Notes under the pieces: generated by a model
The model's database searches: none
What the model saw: only the letters and a program-made list of their open reading frames with translations
What the model was told of the DNA's origin: nothing
From: Bacillota bacterium
GTDB taxonomy: Bacteria > Bacillota > Clostridia > Oscillospirales > Ruminococcaceae
DNA length: 64,000 nucleotides
Direction of reading: 5' to 3'
NCBI GenBank assembly: GCA_023415575.1
Contig: JAEZKF010000028.1
Coordinates: 62,001-126,000 of the forward strand
Position numbers and translations under genes: made by a program
Shown: piece after piece, positions 7,811 to 15,846 of the stretch
How positions within the stretch are numbered: position 1 is the first letter of the stretch
Layout of the letters: each line of letters begins with the position of its first letter

Positions 7811-10714
7811 TTACTGCTCGTGGGTAGCGGCAAATAGGCTGCGCAGACGAATCTTCACAGCACCGAGGTTGGTTATCTCGTCAATCTTAATCTGGGTGTA
7901 GATGCGGCATTCTTTTTCTAAGATAGCACGCACCTCGTCGGTTGTGATAGCATCAACACCGCACCCGAAAGAAACAAGCTGTACGAGGTTCATATCCGGC
8001 TGGTTTGCAATGTACCTTGCTGCAGCATACAGGCGGGAATGGTAGGTCCACTGATTTAAAACGGTGGTCCTAAACCGCGATACATCACAGCTTACACAGT
8101 CCTCCGAGATAATGGCTACCCCAAAGCCTGCAATCAGGCGGTCGATGCCGTGGTTAATCTCAGGGTCGACGTGGTAGGGACGTCCCGCAAGTACGATAAT
8201 CGGGCGCTTTTCGTTTCTCGCCTGTTCTACAATCTGCTGGCCGCGCTCACGTACCCGCTCAAAATAACGCTCGTACTCTTTATATGCTTTCTTAGCCGCA
8301 AGAGATACCTCTTTCTGAGATATGCCGTCAAAATATTTGCACAAAATCGCGTACATCTTCTTTGGGAAGTCGCGGCGGCGGTGAATGCCTACATAATCCT
8401 TGATGAAGGTAATGTTCGCAACATCGGGCATATTTGCGGAGATAACCTCGGGGTAGTATGCAACCACGGGGCAGTTGTAGTGGTTGTCGCCCAAGCCTTC
8501 ATCCACGTTGTAGGTTAAGCAAGGGTAGAAGATAGTATCGATTCCCTCGTTGATGAGGGTTTGCACATGCCCATGCAAGAGCTTAGCAGGGAAGCACACC
8601 GTATCAGACGGGATGGTGTCCTGCCCGAGCAGGTAAAGGTCGCGGTCGGAGAAGGGCGAGCATACCACCTCAAAGCCAAGCGTGGTAAAGAAGGTGTGCC
8701 AAAAGGGCAAAAGCTCATACATATTAAGCCCCATGGGGATGCCGATGCGTCCGCGTGTCCCTGTAATGGGGCGATATTCCTGTAATAGCTTCTGCTTATA
8801 GGCATAGATATTTAAGCTGTCGTCGGCCGTTTTCTTTGTGATGGGGCGCTCACAGCGGTTTCCGCTGATAAAACGCCTGCCGCCGTCAAAGGTGTTGACC
8901 GTCAGTTGGCAGTTGTTCTCGCACAAACCGCAGTTTACCGTGCGTACCTGATGGGTAAAGTTTTTCAGCGCATCGGAAGAAAGAATAGTACTCTTTGATG
9001 TGCCTTTTGCGTGTGACTTTGCATAAAGGGCAGCACCATATGCGCCCATCAGTCCAGCGATGGTGGGGCGGACGACCTCGACACCGAGCTCCTGCTCAAA
9101 GGCCCGCAGAACGGCATCGTTTAGGAAGGTTCCTCCCTGAACCACTACATGGCGGCCAAGCTCTGCCGCACTTGCAGCACGGATGACCTTATACAGTGCA
9201 TTCTTAACTACGCTGATGGAAAGACCGGCGGAGATGTTTTCAATCGACGCGCCGTCCTTCTGCGCCTGCTTTACCGACGAGTTCATAAACACGGTACAAC
9301 GGGAACCGAGGTCAACAGGATGGTCTGCAAACAGACCGAGGCGGGCAAATTCCTCAATGGAATAGCCAAGCGCGTTGGCAAATGTCTGCAAGAAGGAGCC
9401 GCAGCCCGATGAGCAGGCCTCATTTAAGAAGATGTTGTCAATAGCGCCGTTTTTAATCTTAAAGCACTTGATGTCCTGACCGCCAATGTCGATGATGAAC
9501 TCAACCGAGGGCATAAAGCTCTTTGCGGCAGTAAAGTGCGCAACCGTTTCAACAATCCCGTAATCAATGCAGAAGGCGTTCTTGATAATCTCCTCGCCAT
9601 AGCCGGTTACGGTTGAGCCTGCAATCTCTATGTTGGGATACTGCTCGTATATGTTCTGCAAAAAGTCGCGGATGAGCGGAACCGGGTTGCCGCTGTTGGG
9701 GCGATAGGAGGTCACAAGCAGCTTGCCGTCCTGTGAAAGCAGGACTGCCTTTACGGTGGTGGAACCCGCATCGATACCGAGATATGCCTTGCCGCTATAG
9801 GCAGCGGGGTCAATGCTATCAACATAATGCTGTTTGTGACGGGCACAGAAGGCCTCATACTCCTCCGTAGACCGGAACAAGGGGGTCATGGTTGCGTACT
9901 GCTGGGCAGCCTCATAATGCTGGAGCCGGTCAATTGCCTTTGCAAGGTCGACCTCCTCGTCCGCGGAGAATGCGGCGCCGAGCGCAACATAATAAAGGGA
10001 ATCCTCCGGACAGGTTCCCTTGGTTTTTAGGGTTTCATCAAAGCTCTCCCGAAGCTGCGATAAAAAGGTAAGCGGCCCGCCCAGATAAAGAATATTGCCC
10101 TTGATGGGACGGCCCTGAGCAAGTCCGGCTATGGTCTGGTTGACCACGGCGTGGAAGATGCTCGCCGAGATATCGGTCTTCTTTGCACCTTGGTTGAGCA
10201 GGGGCTGGATATCGCTTTTGGCGAACACGCCGCAGCGCGATGCAACGGTGTACAGCTTGTCATGCCGAGCAGCAAGTTCATCCATCTCCTCAAGCGAGAT
10301 GTTGAGCAAGGTCGCCATCTGGTCGATAAACGCACCGGTACCACCGGCACAGGACCCGTTCATGCGAACCTCCATACCGCCGGTCAAGAACAGAATCTTT
10401 GCATCCTCGCCGCCGAGTTCGATGATAACATCTGTGCCCGGAGCAAGCCTATTTGTAGCAATGCGTGTGGCATAAACCTCCTGCACAAAGGGGATGGAAC
10501 AGCTTTCCGCAAGACCCATACCAGCCGAACCGGATATGGCAACCTTTGTGCTGCTGTGCGCAGGCAGAATGCTCTGTATTGTTTGCAGCAGTTCAACAGT
10601 TTTCTGTGTTATCTGAGAGAAATGCCGCTCGTAGGAGCGATATGTAATTGTTCCATTCTCATCGGTCACCACACATTTTATGGTGGTGGAGCCGATATCA
10701 AGTCCAATCTTCAA
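7811..10714 (-). CDS. Acyl-CoA dehydratase activase with two BcrA/BadF ATPase domains plus DUF2229
   Basis: A 967-residue protein. The two ASKHA ATPase domains are clear: the first begins GLDIGSTTIKCVV at residue 3, with ELGGEDAK and NGSCAGGTGAFID; the second begins LGIDAGSTTVKAVLL near residue 305, with DIGGQDIK and NEACSSGCGSFLQTF. The Cys in each GCG/SCAGG-type motif is where activases bind a shared 4Fe-4S cluster. The remainder (from about residue 600, NCGLCENNCQLTV onward) matches DUF2229. The start is TTG at 10714, seven bases after GGAGG. Activases inject electrons into 2-hydroxyacyl-CoA dehydratases at the cost of ATP. In many Clostridia this protein is fused to the next gene; here they are separate. 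Confidence 0.88.
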   Translation of the reverse strand: MKIGLDIGSTTIKCVVTDENGTITYRSYERHFSQITQKTVELLQTIQSILPAHSSTKVAISGSAGMGLAESCSIPFVQEVYATRIATNRLAPGTDVIIELGGEDAKILFLTGGMEVRMNGSCAGGTGAFIDQMATLLNISLEEMDELAARHDKLYTVASRCGVFAKSDIQPLLNQGAKKTDISASIFHAVVNQTIAGLAQGRPIKGNILYLGGPLTFLSQLRESFDETLKTKGTCPEDSLYYVALGAAFSADEEVDLAKAIDRLQHYEAAQQYATMTPLFRSTEEYEAFCARHKQHYVDSIDPAAYSGKAYLGIDAGSTTVKAVLLSQDGKLLVTSYRPNSGNPVPLIRDFLQNIYEQYPNIEIAGSTVTGYGEEIIKNAFCIDYGIVETVAHFTAAKSFMPSVEFIIDIGGQDIKCFKIKNGAIDNIFLNEACSSGCGSFLQTFANALGYSIEEFARLGLFADHPVDLGSRCTVFMNSSVKQAQKDGASIENISAGLSISVVKNALYKVIRAASAAELGRHVVVQGGTFLNDAVLRAFEQELGVEVVRPTIAGLMGAYGAALYAKSHAKGTSKSTILSSDALKNFTHQVRTVNCGLCENNCQLTVNTFDGGRRFISGNRCERPITKKTADDSLNIYAYKQKLLQEYRPITGTRGRIGIPMGLNMYELLPFWHTFFTTLGFEVVCSPFSDRDLYLLGQDTIPSDTVCFPAKLLHGHVQTLINEGIDTIFYPCLTYNVDEGLGDNHYNCPVVAYYPEVISANMPDVANITFIKDYVGIHRRRDFPKKMYAILCKYFDGISQKEVSLAAKKAYKEYERYFERVRERGQQIVEQARNEKRPIIVLAGRPYHVDPEINHGIDRLIAGFGVAIISEDCVSCDVSRFRTTVLNQWTYHSRLYAAARYIANQPDMNLVQLVSFGCGVDAITTDEVRAILEKECRIYTQIKIDEITNLGAVKIRLRSLFAATHEQ

Positions 10715-10744
10715 ATGGAATCCTCCAGCCTTTTAGATATGCTA

Positions 10745-10766
10745 TTAACGCGGGGTTACGCGTTAA
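10745..10766. promoter_or_regulatory. Inverted repeat, candidate operator of the activase operon
   Basis: TTAACGCG, six bases, CGCGTTAA: a perfect 8-bp inverted repeat between the -10 box of the activase promoter and the gene start, at or just after the expected transcription start. Its GC-rich core stands out in AT-rich intergenic DNA. Position and symmetry suggest a repressor site; no regulator gene is adjacent. Confidence 0.5.
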
Positions 10767-10779
10767 CCATACAATTGAC

Positions 10780-10807
10780 ATTATAGCAGTATTTTGATTT
10801 TTAGCAA
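10780..10807 (-). promoter_or_regulatory. Promoter of the activase operon
   Basis: On the minus strand TTGCTA (10802-10807), 16-base spacer, perfect TATAAT (10780-10785) with an extended -10 TGC directly before it. Confidence 0.6.
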
Positions 10808-11076
10808 CTATTACGTCCGCCAATTACATCCGAAATTTGCATGTTATTCCCTAAAGCGATTCAAAAATTAAGGAGGCTGTTCACACGGCTATCAACTGAA
10901 AAAAACAGCAAAAACGGCATAATATCAACACTTGTGACATGAGTATAACGCAAAATTATGAATGAGATATTAAGGAAACCGATCAAATTTTGCAGGATGA
11001 GAAGACTTGGCCGGATGATACAATGTTATTTATAAATGTTGCTAGTTAAGAATACGTTTTGAAACCAAACGATATA

Positions 11077-11106
11077 TTGATTTTGATTCTTGTGATATGC
11101 TATAAT
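11077..11106 (+). promoter_or_regulatory. Promoter of the ABC-F gene leader
   Basis: TTGATT (11077-11082), 18-base spacer, TATAAT (11101-11106) preceded by an extended -10 TGC. Transcription would start near 11113, giving a leader of about 280 bases before the coding sequence. The stretch 10808-11076 holds nothing else I can name. Confidence 0.65.
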
Positions 11107-11147
11107 TTACTAAAACGTTTATTTTACAACAGATTGGAGATGAAAAG

Positions 11148-11159
11148 GTGCGCAACTAA
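11148..11159 (+). CDS. Three-codon leader ORF (Met-Arg-Asn) of the attenuator
   Basis: GTG CGC AAC TAA lies eight bases after a GGAG Shine-Dalgarno sequence (11136-11139), near the 5' end of the predicted leader RNA. A longer frame (ATG 11140 to stop 11217, 25 residues) also exists, but its start abuts the GGAG with no spacing and is less likely to be used. The short ORF is embedded in the first arm of the attenuator described separately, so a ribosome halted here would open that arm. This is inference from sequence and spacing alone. Confidence 0.5.
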   Translation: MRN

Positions 11160-11373
11160 TCTTGCAAAGGATACAGCATACAAAACATCCATTGAGGTAA
11201 AACGCTTTGCGGCTTGAACCGCTAAAGTGTCTTTTGCTGTGTTTTGCTATGCCGATGCAAGAAAGTTGCTGACTCTTTTCGCTCATACTATATAGCATAG
11301 CCATACCATTTTGAGGGATGGCCCAACTGTATCTGTGAGCTGCAAGAAGCACTTTCTTGCAGCTTATATTTTT
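11152..11373 (+). promoter_or_regulatory. Transcription attenuator controlling the ABC-F gene
   Basis: Three mutually exclusive pairings can be read. Segment 1 (11152-11166, GCAACT-AA-TCTTGCA) can pair with segment 2 (11256-11269, TGCAAGA-A-AGTTGC) over 13 bp. Segment 2 can instead pair with segment 3 (11348-11361), including the perfect 11-mer TGCAAGAAAGT/ACTTTCTTGCA. Segment 3 is also part of an intrinsic terminator: AGCTGCAAGAA, 5-base loop, TTCTTGCAGCT (11338-11364), then TATATTTTT. The leader ORF lies inside segment 1. The logic would be: a drug-stalled ribosome covers segment 1, 2 pairs with 3, the terminator cannot form, and the resistance gene is read. This kind of control is established for several ABC-F genes. 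Confidence 0.75.
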
Positions 11374-11390
11374 GATACAGGGGGATTTAT

Positions 11391-12869
11391 ATGTCACTGA
11401 TTAACGTTGCAAACCTCACTTTTAGCTATGACGGCAGCAGCGATGTCATATTTGAAAACGTCAGCTTTCAGATTGATACAGATTGGAAGCTCGGCTTTAC
11501 CGGCAGAAACGGCAGAGGAAAAACGACCTTTTTAAACCTCTTGCTCGGTCGCTATGAGTATAGCGGTACCATATCCGCATCTGTGGAATTTGATTATTTT
11601 CCGTTTGAAGTTACCGATGCGCAAAACATGACCCTTGATGTGGTTGCCGAAATACACCCTGACTATGTACACTGGCAGCTCATGCGGGAACTAACCTTGC
11701 TTGAGGTGGAGGAGGATGTATTATACCGCCCGTTTGAAACCCTCTCCAAGGGCGAACAGACCAAGGTCTTGCTGGCAACGCTGTTTTTAAAGGAAAACCG
11801 CTTTTTGCTCATCGACGAGCCAACCAACCACCTTGACCGTAAGGCAAGAGAAGTAGTCGGCAACTATCTATCCAAAAAGCGCGGGTTTATCTTAGTATCG
11901 CACGACAGGGATTTTCTTGACCGGTGTGTAGACCATATCCTGTCCATCAACAAAACAGACATCGAGGTTCAAAGGGGAGACTTCTCAAGCTGGTGGGCCA
12001 ATAAGCAGATGCGCGACAGCTTCGAGCTTGCGGAAAACGAGAGACTGAAAAAGGATATAGACCGTCTTAGCGAAGCGGCCAGGCGCGCGTCCGACTGGTC
12101 AAGACAGGTTGAAAAGACAAAATACCACACTCCCGTTGCGGGCCTGCGACCGGATAGAGGACGCATCGGACACAAGGCAGCCAAGATGATGAAGCGCGCA
12201 AAGTCCTTGCAGGCAAGGCGCGAATCCGCCATAGAAGAAAAATCATCACTTCTTAAGAACGTTGAAGCAATCGAGGAGTTAAAGCTTTCGCCGCTTACCT
12301 ACCACAGCATGCGCCTTGCTGAGTTAAAAGATATTGCCATCCTCTACGGAGATAAAACAGCCTGCTCGGGTGTCAGCTTTACCATCGAACAAGGTGATAG
12401 GATCGCCCTCTGCGGCAAGAACGGCTCAGGTAAATCGAGTATACTCAAGCTCATCTGCGGAGAGGCCCTTTCATACACCGGCGAATTTCTAAAGGGTAGC
12501 GGGCTTAAAATCTCCTATGTATCCCAGGTTACCGATCATCTGTCGGGAAGCCTTACCGACTATGCCATCCATAGGGGAATTGAAGAGAGCCTCTTTAAGG
12601 CAATCCTGCGCAAGCTGGATTTTTCAAGAGCGCAGTTTGAAAAGGATATCTCACAGTTCAGTGCGGGGCAAAAGAAGAAGGTGCTTATCGCCGCCAGCCT
12701 GTGCGAGCGGGCCCATCTGTATATCTGGGATGAGCCGCTCAACTACGTAGATATCCTGTCCCGAATCCAGATAGAGCAGCTGCTGCTTGAATACAAGCCG
12801 ACCATCCTTTTTGTGGAACACGACGCGGCATTCTGTGACCATATCGCAACAAAACAGATTGAACTATAG
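11391..12869 (+). CDS. Lsa-family ABC-F ribosomal protection protein
   Basis: A cytosolic protein of 492 residues with two ABC ATPase domains and no membrane segment. Domain 1 has GRNGRGKT (Walker A, near residue 39), LSKGEQTK (signature) and LIDEPTNHLD (Walker B). Domain 2 has CGKNGSGKS, FSAGQKKK and IWDEPLNYVD. The linker between them (about residues 190-290) is long, basic and helical, the antibiotic-resistance-domain position of ABC-F factors that enter the ribosomal E site. The opening (ISLxNLxFSYD, WKLGFTGRNGRGKT) and length resemble Lsa(A)/CplR proteins, which protect against lincosamides, streptogramin A and pleuromutilins. The drug spectrum here is unproven. The preceding attenuator supports antibiotic-inducible expression. 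Confidence 0.88.
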   Translation: MSLINVANLTFSYDGSSDVIFENVSFQIDTDWKLGFTGRNGRGKTTFLNLLLGRYEYSGTISASVEFDYFPFEVTDAQNMTLDVVAEIHPDYVHWQLMRELTLLEVEEDVLYRPFETLSKGEQTKVLLATLFLKENRFLLIDEPTNHLDRKAREVVGNYLSKKRGFILVSHDRDFLDRCVDHILSINKTDIEVQRGDFSSWWANKQMRDSFELAENERLKKDIDRLSEAARRASDWSRQVEKTKYHTPVAGLRPDRGRIGHKAAKMMKRAKSLQARRESAIEEKSSLLKNVEAIEELKLSPLTYHSMRLAELKDIAILYGDKTACSGVSFTIEQGDRIALCGKNGSGKSSILKLICGEALSYTGEFLKGSGLKISYVSQVTDHLSGSLTDYAIHRGIEESLFKAILRKLDFSRAQFEKDISQFSAGQKKKVLIAASLCERAHLYIWDEPLNYVDILSRIQIEQLLLEYKPTILFVEHDAAFCDHIATKQIEL

Positions 12870-12924
12870 TGTTGTTTCATGATAACTTTTGCATATTAAC
12901 CCTTTAAATCAGAAAAACACACCA

Positions 12925-12953
12925 TTTACAGCCTAAGAAAAATAAACTATAAT
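12925..12953 (+). promoter_or_regulatory. Promoter of the nfnAB leader
   Basis: TTTACA (12925-12930), 17-base spacer, perfect TATAAT (12948-12953). Transcription would start near 12960, at the edge of the structured leader. Confidence 0.6.
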
Positions 12954-12960
12954 AAAGTAG

Positions 12961-13126
12961 TATCACGCGAGGATGATTATGCTCATGAGTACAGTCTAGA
13001 AGCTTTCGTGAGGAAATCGTAATCAAACGTGAGGGCCAGGCAGCAGCTGGTATTGCGCGGATGACTGCGCTTTGTAAATTAGAGCATTAAATAAAAGGGG
13101 AGCTGCCGCAAAACAGCTTCTCTTTA
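12961..13126 (+). ncRNA. Structured leader RNA with terminator-like hairpin upstream of nfnA
   Basis: Between the promoter and nfnA the RNA can form a long interrupted hairpin: TCACG (12963-12967) with CGTGA (13028-13032), GATTATG (12975-12981) with CGTAATC (13018-13024), and CTCATGA (12982-12988) with TCGTGAG (13006-13012). Two smaller hairpins follow, CCAG/CTGG (13036-13050) and GCGC/GCGC (13055-13070). Last comes GGGGAGCTG with CAGCTTCTC (13097-13122), followed by TTTATT, which looks like an expression platform. No known riboswitch consensus is recognised by eye. A leader motif named after sudB, an older name for this reductase, may have been described, but I cannot verify this. Confidence 0.5.
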
Positions 13127-13159
13127 TTGCATATGGACAAACAAGGGGTATGGAATTCT

Positions 13160-14002
13160 ATGTATGAGATCATAAAAAAGGTTTCGCTCAATCCCACAGT
13201 CAGCCTGATGAAGATCAGCGCGCCATTGGTAGCAAAGAAGGCGGAGCCGGGTCAATTCGTCATTCTGCGCGTCAACGAGGATGGCGAGCGCATTCCGCTT
13301 ACCATCGCGGATTTTGACAGGCAGGAGGGCAGTATAACCATCATCTATCAGATTGTCGGGGCAACCACCCGTGCCTTGGATGCCCTTAACGAGGGCGACT
13401 GCCTGCAGGATTTTGTAGGCCCGCTCGGCACGCCTTCCCATGTAGAAGGCTTAAAGAAGGTTGCCGTGGTCGGCGGCGGCGTCGGATGTGCCATCGCATA
13501 CCCGGTTGCAAAGAAGCTGCACAACAACGGTGCGGTTGTTCATTCCATTGTAGGATTTCGCAATAAGGATTTGGTTATCCTTGAAAAAGAGTTTACTGAT
13601 GTGAGCGACAAGCTGGTTGTTAAAACCGACGACGGTTCATACGGTACCAAGGGCCTTGTGACCGATGCACTCAAAGAGCTGATTGAATCAGGCGAGCAGT
13701 ACGACGAGGTAATCGCCATCGGCCCGCTTGTTATGATGAAGTTTGTCGCAAAGCTCACCCGCGAGTACGGAATTAAAACAGTAGTCAGCATGAACCCTGT
13801 TATGATTGACGGCACGGGCATGTGCGGCGGGTGCCGCTTGACTGTAGGCGGCGAGACCAAGTTTGCCTGCGTAGATGGCCCCGACTTTGACGGTCATCTC
13901 GTTGATTTTGATGAGGCAATAGAGCGCAGCAGTATGTATCGGGACTTTGAGCGCAGCCGCGACGATGCCTGCAGGTTATACCGCACAGAGGACAAGAAGT
14001 AG
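13160..14002 (+). CDS. nfnA: NfnA, FAD/[2Fe-2S] subunit of bifurcating NADH-dependent ferredoxin:NADP oxidoreductase
   Basis: Small subunit of about 280 residues of the electron-bifurcating transhydrogenase (also annotated as sulfide dehydrogenase subunit SudB or a dihydroorotate dehydrogenase electron-transfer-like protein). The N-terminal FAD domain shows PGQFVILRVNEDGERIPLT, the NAD domain VVGGGVGCAIAYP near residue 106, and the C-terminal [2Fe-2S] ligands lie in GTGMCGGCRLTVGGETKFACVDGP. I use the ATG at 13160; an in-frame ATG at 13127 falls inside the leader terminator. The next gene, 28 bases on, is the large subunit, so both are co-transcribed. The reaction couples NADH and reduced ferredoxin to two NADPH, reversibly. 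Confidence 0.88.
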   Translation: MYEIIKKVSLNPTVSLMKISAPLVAKKAEPGQFVILRVNEDGERIPLTIADFDRQEGSITIIYQIVGATTRALDALNEGDCLQDFVGPLGTPSHVEGLKKVAVVGGGVGCAIAYPVAKKLHNNGAVVHSIVGFRNKDLVILEKEFTDVSDKLVVKTDDGSYGTKGLVTDALKELIESGEQYDEVIAIGPLVMMKFVAKLTREYGIKTVVSMNPVMIDGTGMCGGCRLTVGGETKFACVDGPDFDGHLVDFDEAIERSSMYRDFERSRDDACRLYRTEDKK

Positions 14003-14030
14003 TAATCACAGGGGAAAGGGAGCAATAAAC

Positions 14031-15428
14031 ATGGCAAACATGATGCCGAATAAAAATCCGATGCCGGTGCAGGACCCGGAGGTGCGCAGCCATAACTTTG
14101 ACGAGGTTGCTTTGGGATATACCGAGGAGCAGGCTGTCAACGAGGCGGAGAGGTGTTTAAACTGCAAGCATCGTCCCTGTGTGGGCGGATGTCCAGTTGC
14201 TATTGATATTCCCGGTTTTATTTCGAAGATAAAGGAACGCGATTTCGAGGGCGCTTATGAGGTGCTTAACCGCTCCACTTCACTTCCCGCAGTGTGCGGA
14301 CGCGTATGCCCGCAGGAGACACAGTGTGAGGCGCGCTGCGTGCGCGGAATAAAGGGCGAGCCTGTCGCAATCGGACGCCTTGAGCGTTTTGTTGCAGACT
14401 ATCACATGAACCACAGTACCGAAAAGCCGCGTATGCCTGAGAAAAATGGACACAAGGTTGCAATAGTGGGCGCAGGCCCCGCAGGGCTTGCCTGCGCAGG
14501 AGACCTTGCAAAGATGGGCTATGAGGTCACAGTGTTTGAGGCCCTGCATATGGCCGGTGGTGTACTTGTATATGGTATCCCGCAGTTCCGTCTGCCCAAG
14601 GAGATTGTAAAAAAGGAGATTGAAAACCTCAAGGCAATCGGTGTTACCATAAGCACCAACATGGTAATCGGAAAGGTGCTGTCCATCGATGAGCTGTTTG
14701 AGATGGGCTTTGAGGCTGTCTTTATCGGAACAGGCGCAGGACTGCCTCGCTTCATGAGCATCAAGGGGGAAAACCTCAAAGGTGTGTACTCCGCAAACGA
14801 GTTCTTGACCCGAGTGAACCTCATGAAGGCGTACAAGGATGGCAGCCAAACCCCGATTCAGCGCGCTGAGAGCGTTGCGGTAGTGGGTGGCGGAAACGTT
14901 GCAATGGATGCCGCTCGCAGCGCAAAGCGCCTTGGCGCAAAGAAGGTGTACATCGTCTACCGCCGTTCAGAAGAGGAGATGCCCGCACGGCGTGAAGAGG
15001 TTGAGCACGCCAAGGAGGAGGGCATCATCTTTCAGATGCTTACTAACCCTGTGGAAATCCTCGGCGATGAGCATAAGTTTGTAAAGGGCATGAAATGTGT
15101 CGAGATGGAGCTTGGCGAACCGGATGCCTCCGGCAGACGCAGACCGGTGGAGAAAAAGGACTCTGAGTTTGTGCTGGATGTGGATTGCGTCATCATGTCC
15201 ATCGGCACCTCACCCAACCCGCTTATCCGCAACACAACGCAAGGGCTTGAGGTTAACCGTCACGGCTGTATTCTCACTCAGGACGAGTCTGGACTTACCT
15301 CCCGCGAGGGTGTATATGCGGGCGGCGACGCGGTAACGGGTGCCGCAACCGTTATCCTTGCCATGGGAGCGGGCAAGAACGCGGCGGCCGCCATCGACCA
15401 ATATATTCGTCAAAAGTCAAATCGATAA
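14031..15428 (+). CDS. nfnB: NfnB, glutamate synthase small-chain-like subunit of NADH-dependent ferredoxin:NADP oxidoreductase
   Basis: Large subunit of about 465 residues. The N-terminus carries two 4Fe-4S sites: CLNCKHRPCVGGCP and CGRVCPQETQCEARC. Then come the FAD site VGAGPAGLACAGDLA (near residue 146) and the NADP site VVGGGNVAMDAARSAKRLG (near residue 285), with a C-terminal GGDAVTGAATVILAMGAGK that closes over FAD. The start at 14031 follows GGGGAAAGGGAG; the frame extends upstream into nfnA without a ribosome-binding site. Alone it would be called glutamate synthase small chain (gltD/gltA), but its pairing with nfnA and the absence of a large GltB chain favour NfnB. Confidence 0.88.
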   Translation: MANMMPNKNPMPVQDPEVRSHNFDEVALGYTEEQAVNEAERCLNCKHRPCVGGCPVAIDIPGFISKIKERDFEGAYEVLNRSTSLPAVCGRVCPQETQCEARCVRGIKGEPVAIGRLERFVADYHMNHSTEKPRMPEKNGHKVAIVGAGPAGLACAGDLAKMGYEVTVFEALHMAGGVLVYGIPQFRLPKEIVKKEIENLKAIGVTISTNMVIGKVLSIDELFEMGFEAVFIGTGAGLPRFMSIKGENLKGVYSANEFLTRVNLMKAYKDGSQTPIQRAESVAVVGGGNVAMDAARSAKRLGAKKVYIVYRRSEEEMPARREEVEHAKEEGIIFQMLTNPVEILGDEHKFVKGMKCVEMELGEPDASGRRRPVEKKDSEFVLDVDCVIMSIGTSPNPLIRNTTQGLEVNRHGCILTQDESGLTSREGVYAGGDAVTGAATVILAMGAGKNAAAAIDQYIRQKSNR

Positions 15429-15447
15429 ATAATAGTAAAGCTAACCT

Positions 15448-15489
15448 AAGGCTGTGAGGAATTAAAATTCCAAACAGCCTTATTTTTTT
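15448..15489 (+). terminator. Intrinsic terminator of nfnAB
   Basis: AAGGCTGT pairs with ACAGCCTT around a loop containing a second small GGAATT/AATTCC stem; a seven-T run follows. The remaining 350 bases up to 15846 are AT-rich and show no gene. Confidence 0.75.
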
Positions 15490-15846
15490 AGCGAAAAACA
15501 TTAGATAATTATCAGATTTTATTAGTGTAAATTATCCCAATTTATACTTAGCGGCCTTCGAGCTATTGCGCTGATTTTTTTGATTTGTTAATATATACTT
15601 ATATGTTAATGTAAAAATCATTATTTTATTATTGAAATTGACATTTTATTAACACGATTTTGCAATAGGACTCAAAAAGTGATTACTTCGTCTTGAACGA
15701 ACTCTCAGCATTTGACATCCCAAATCACACTTATTGCTTTAAACTACAATAGAATGTTAGGTAAATTGACTGTTTTTACTTATGCCGACTACGCAAAATG
15801 GTTGGCTTTTTTGTCGGTTTACATCAGAATGGAGAAAAAGAAATAG

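Noticed and set aside
11140..11217. A 25-residue leader peptide starting at ATG 11140
   Set aside because: Its ATG abuts the GGAG with no spacing; the overlapping three-codon GTG ORF has ideal spacing and fits the attenuator better. It remains possible.
14280..14849. A 189-codon open frame antisense to nfnB
   Set aside because: The sense frame holds all Fe-S and nucleotide motifs of NfnB; the antisense frame is a by-product of codon usage.
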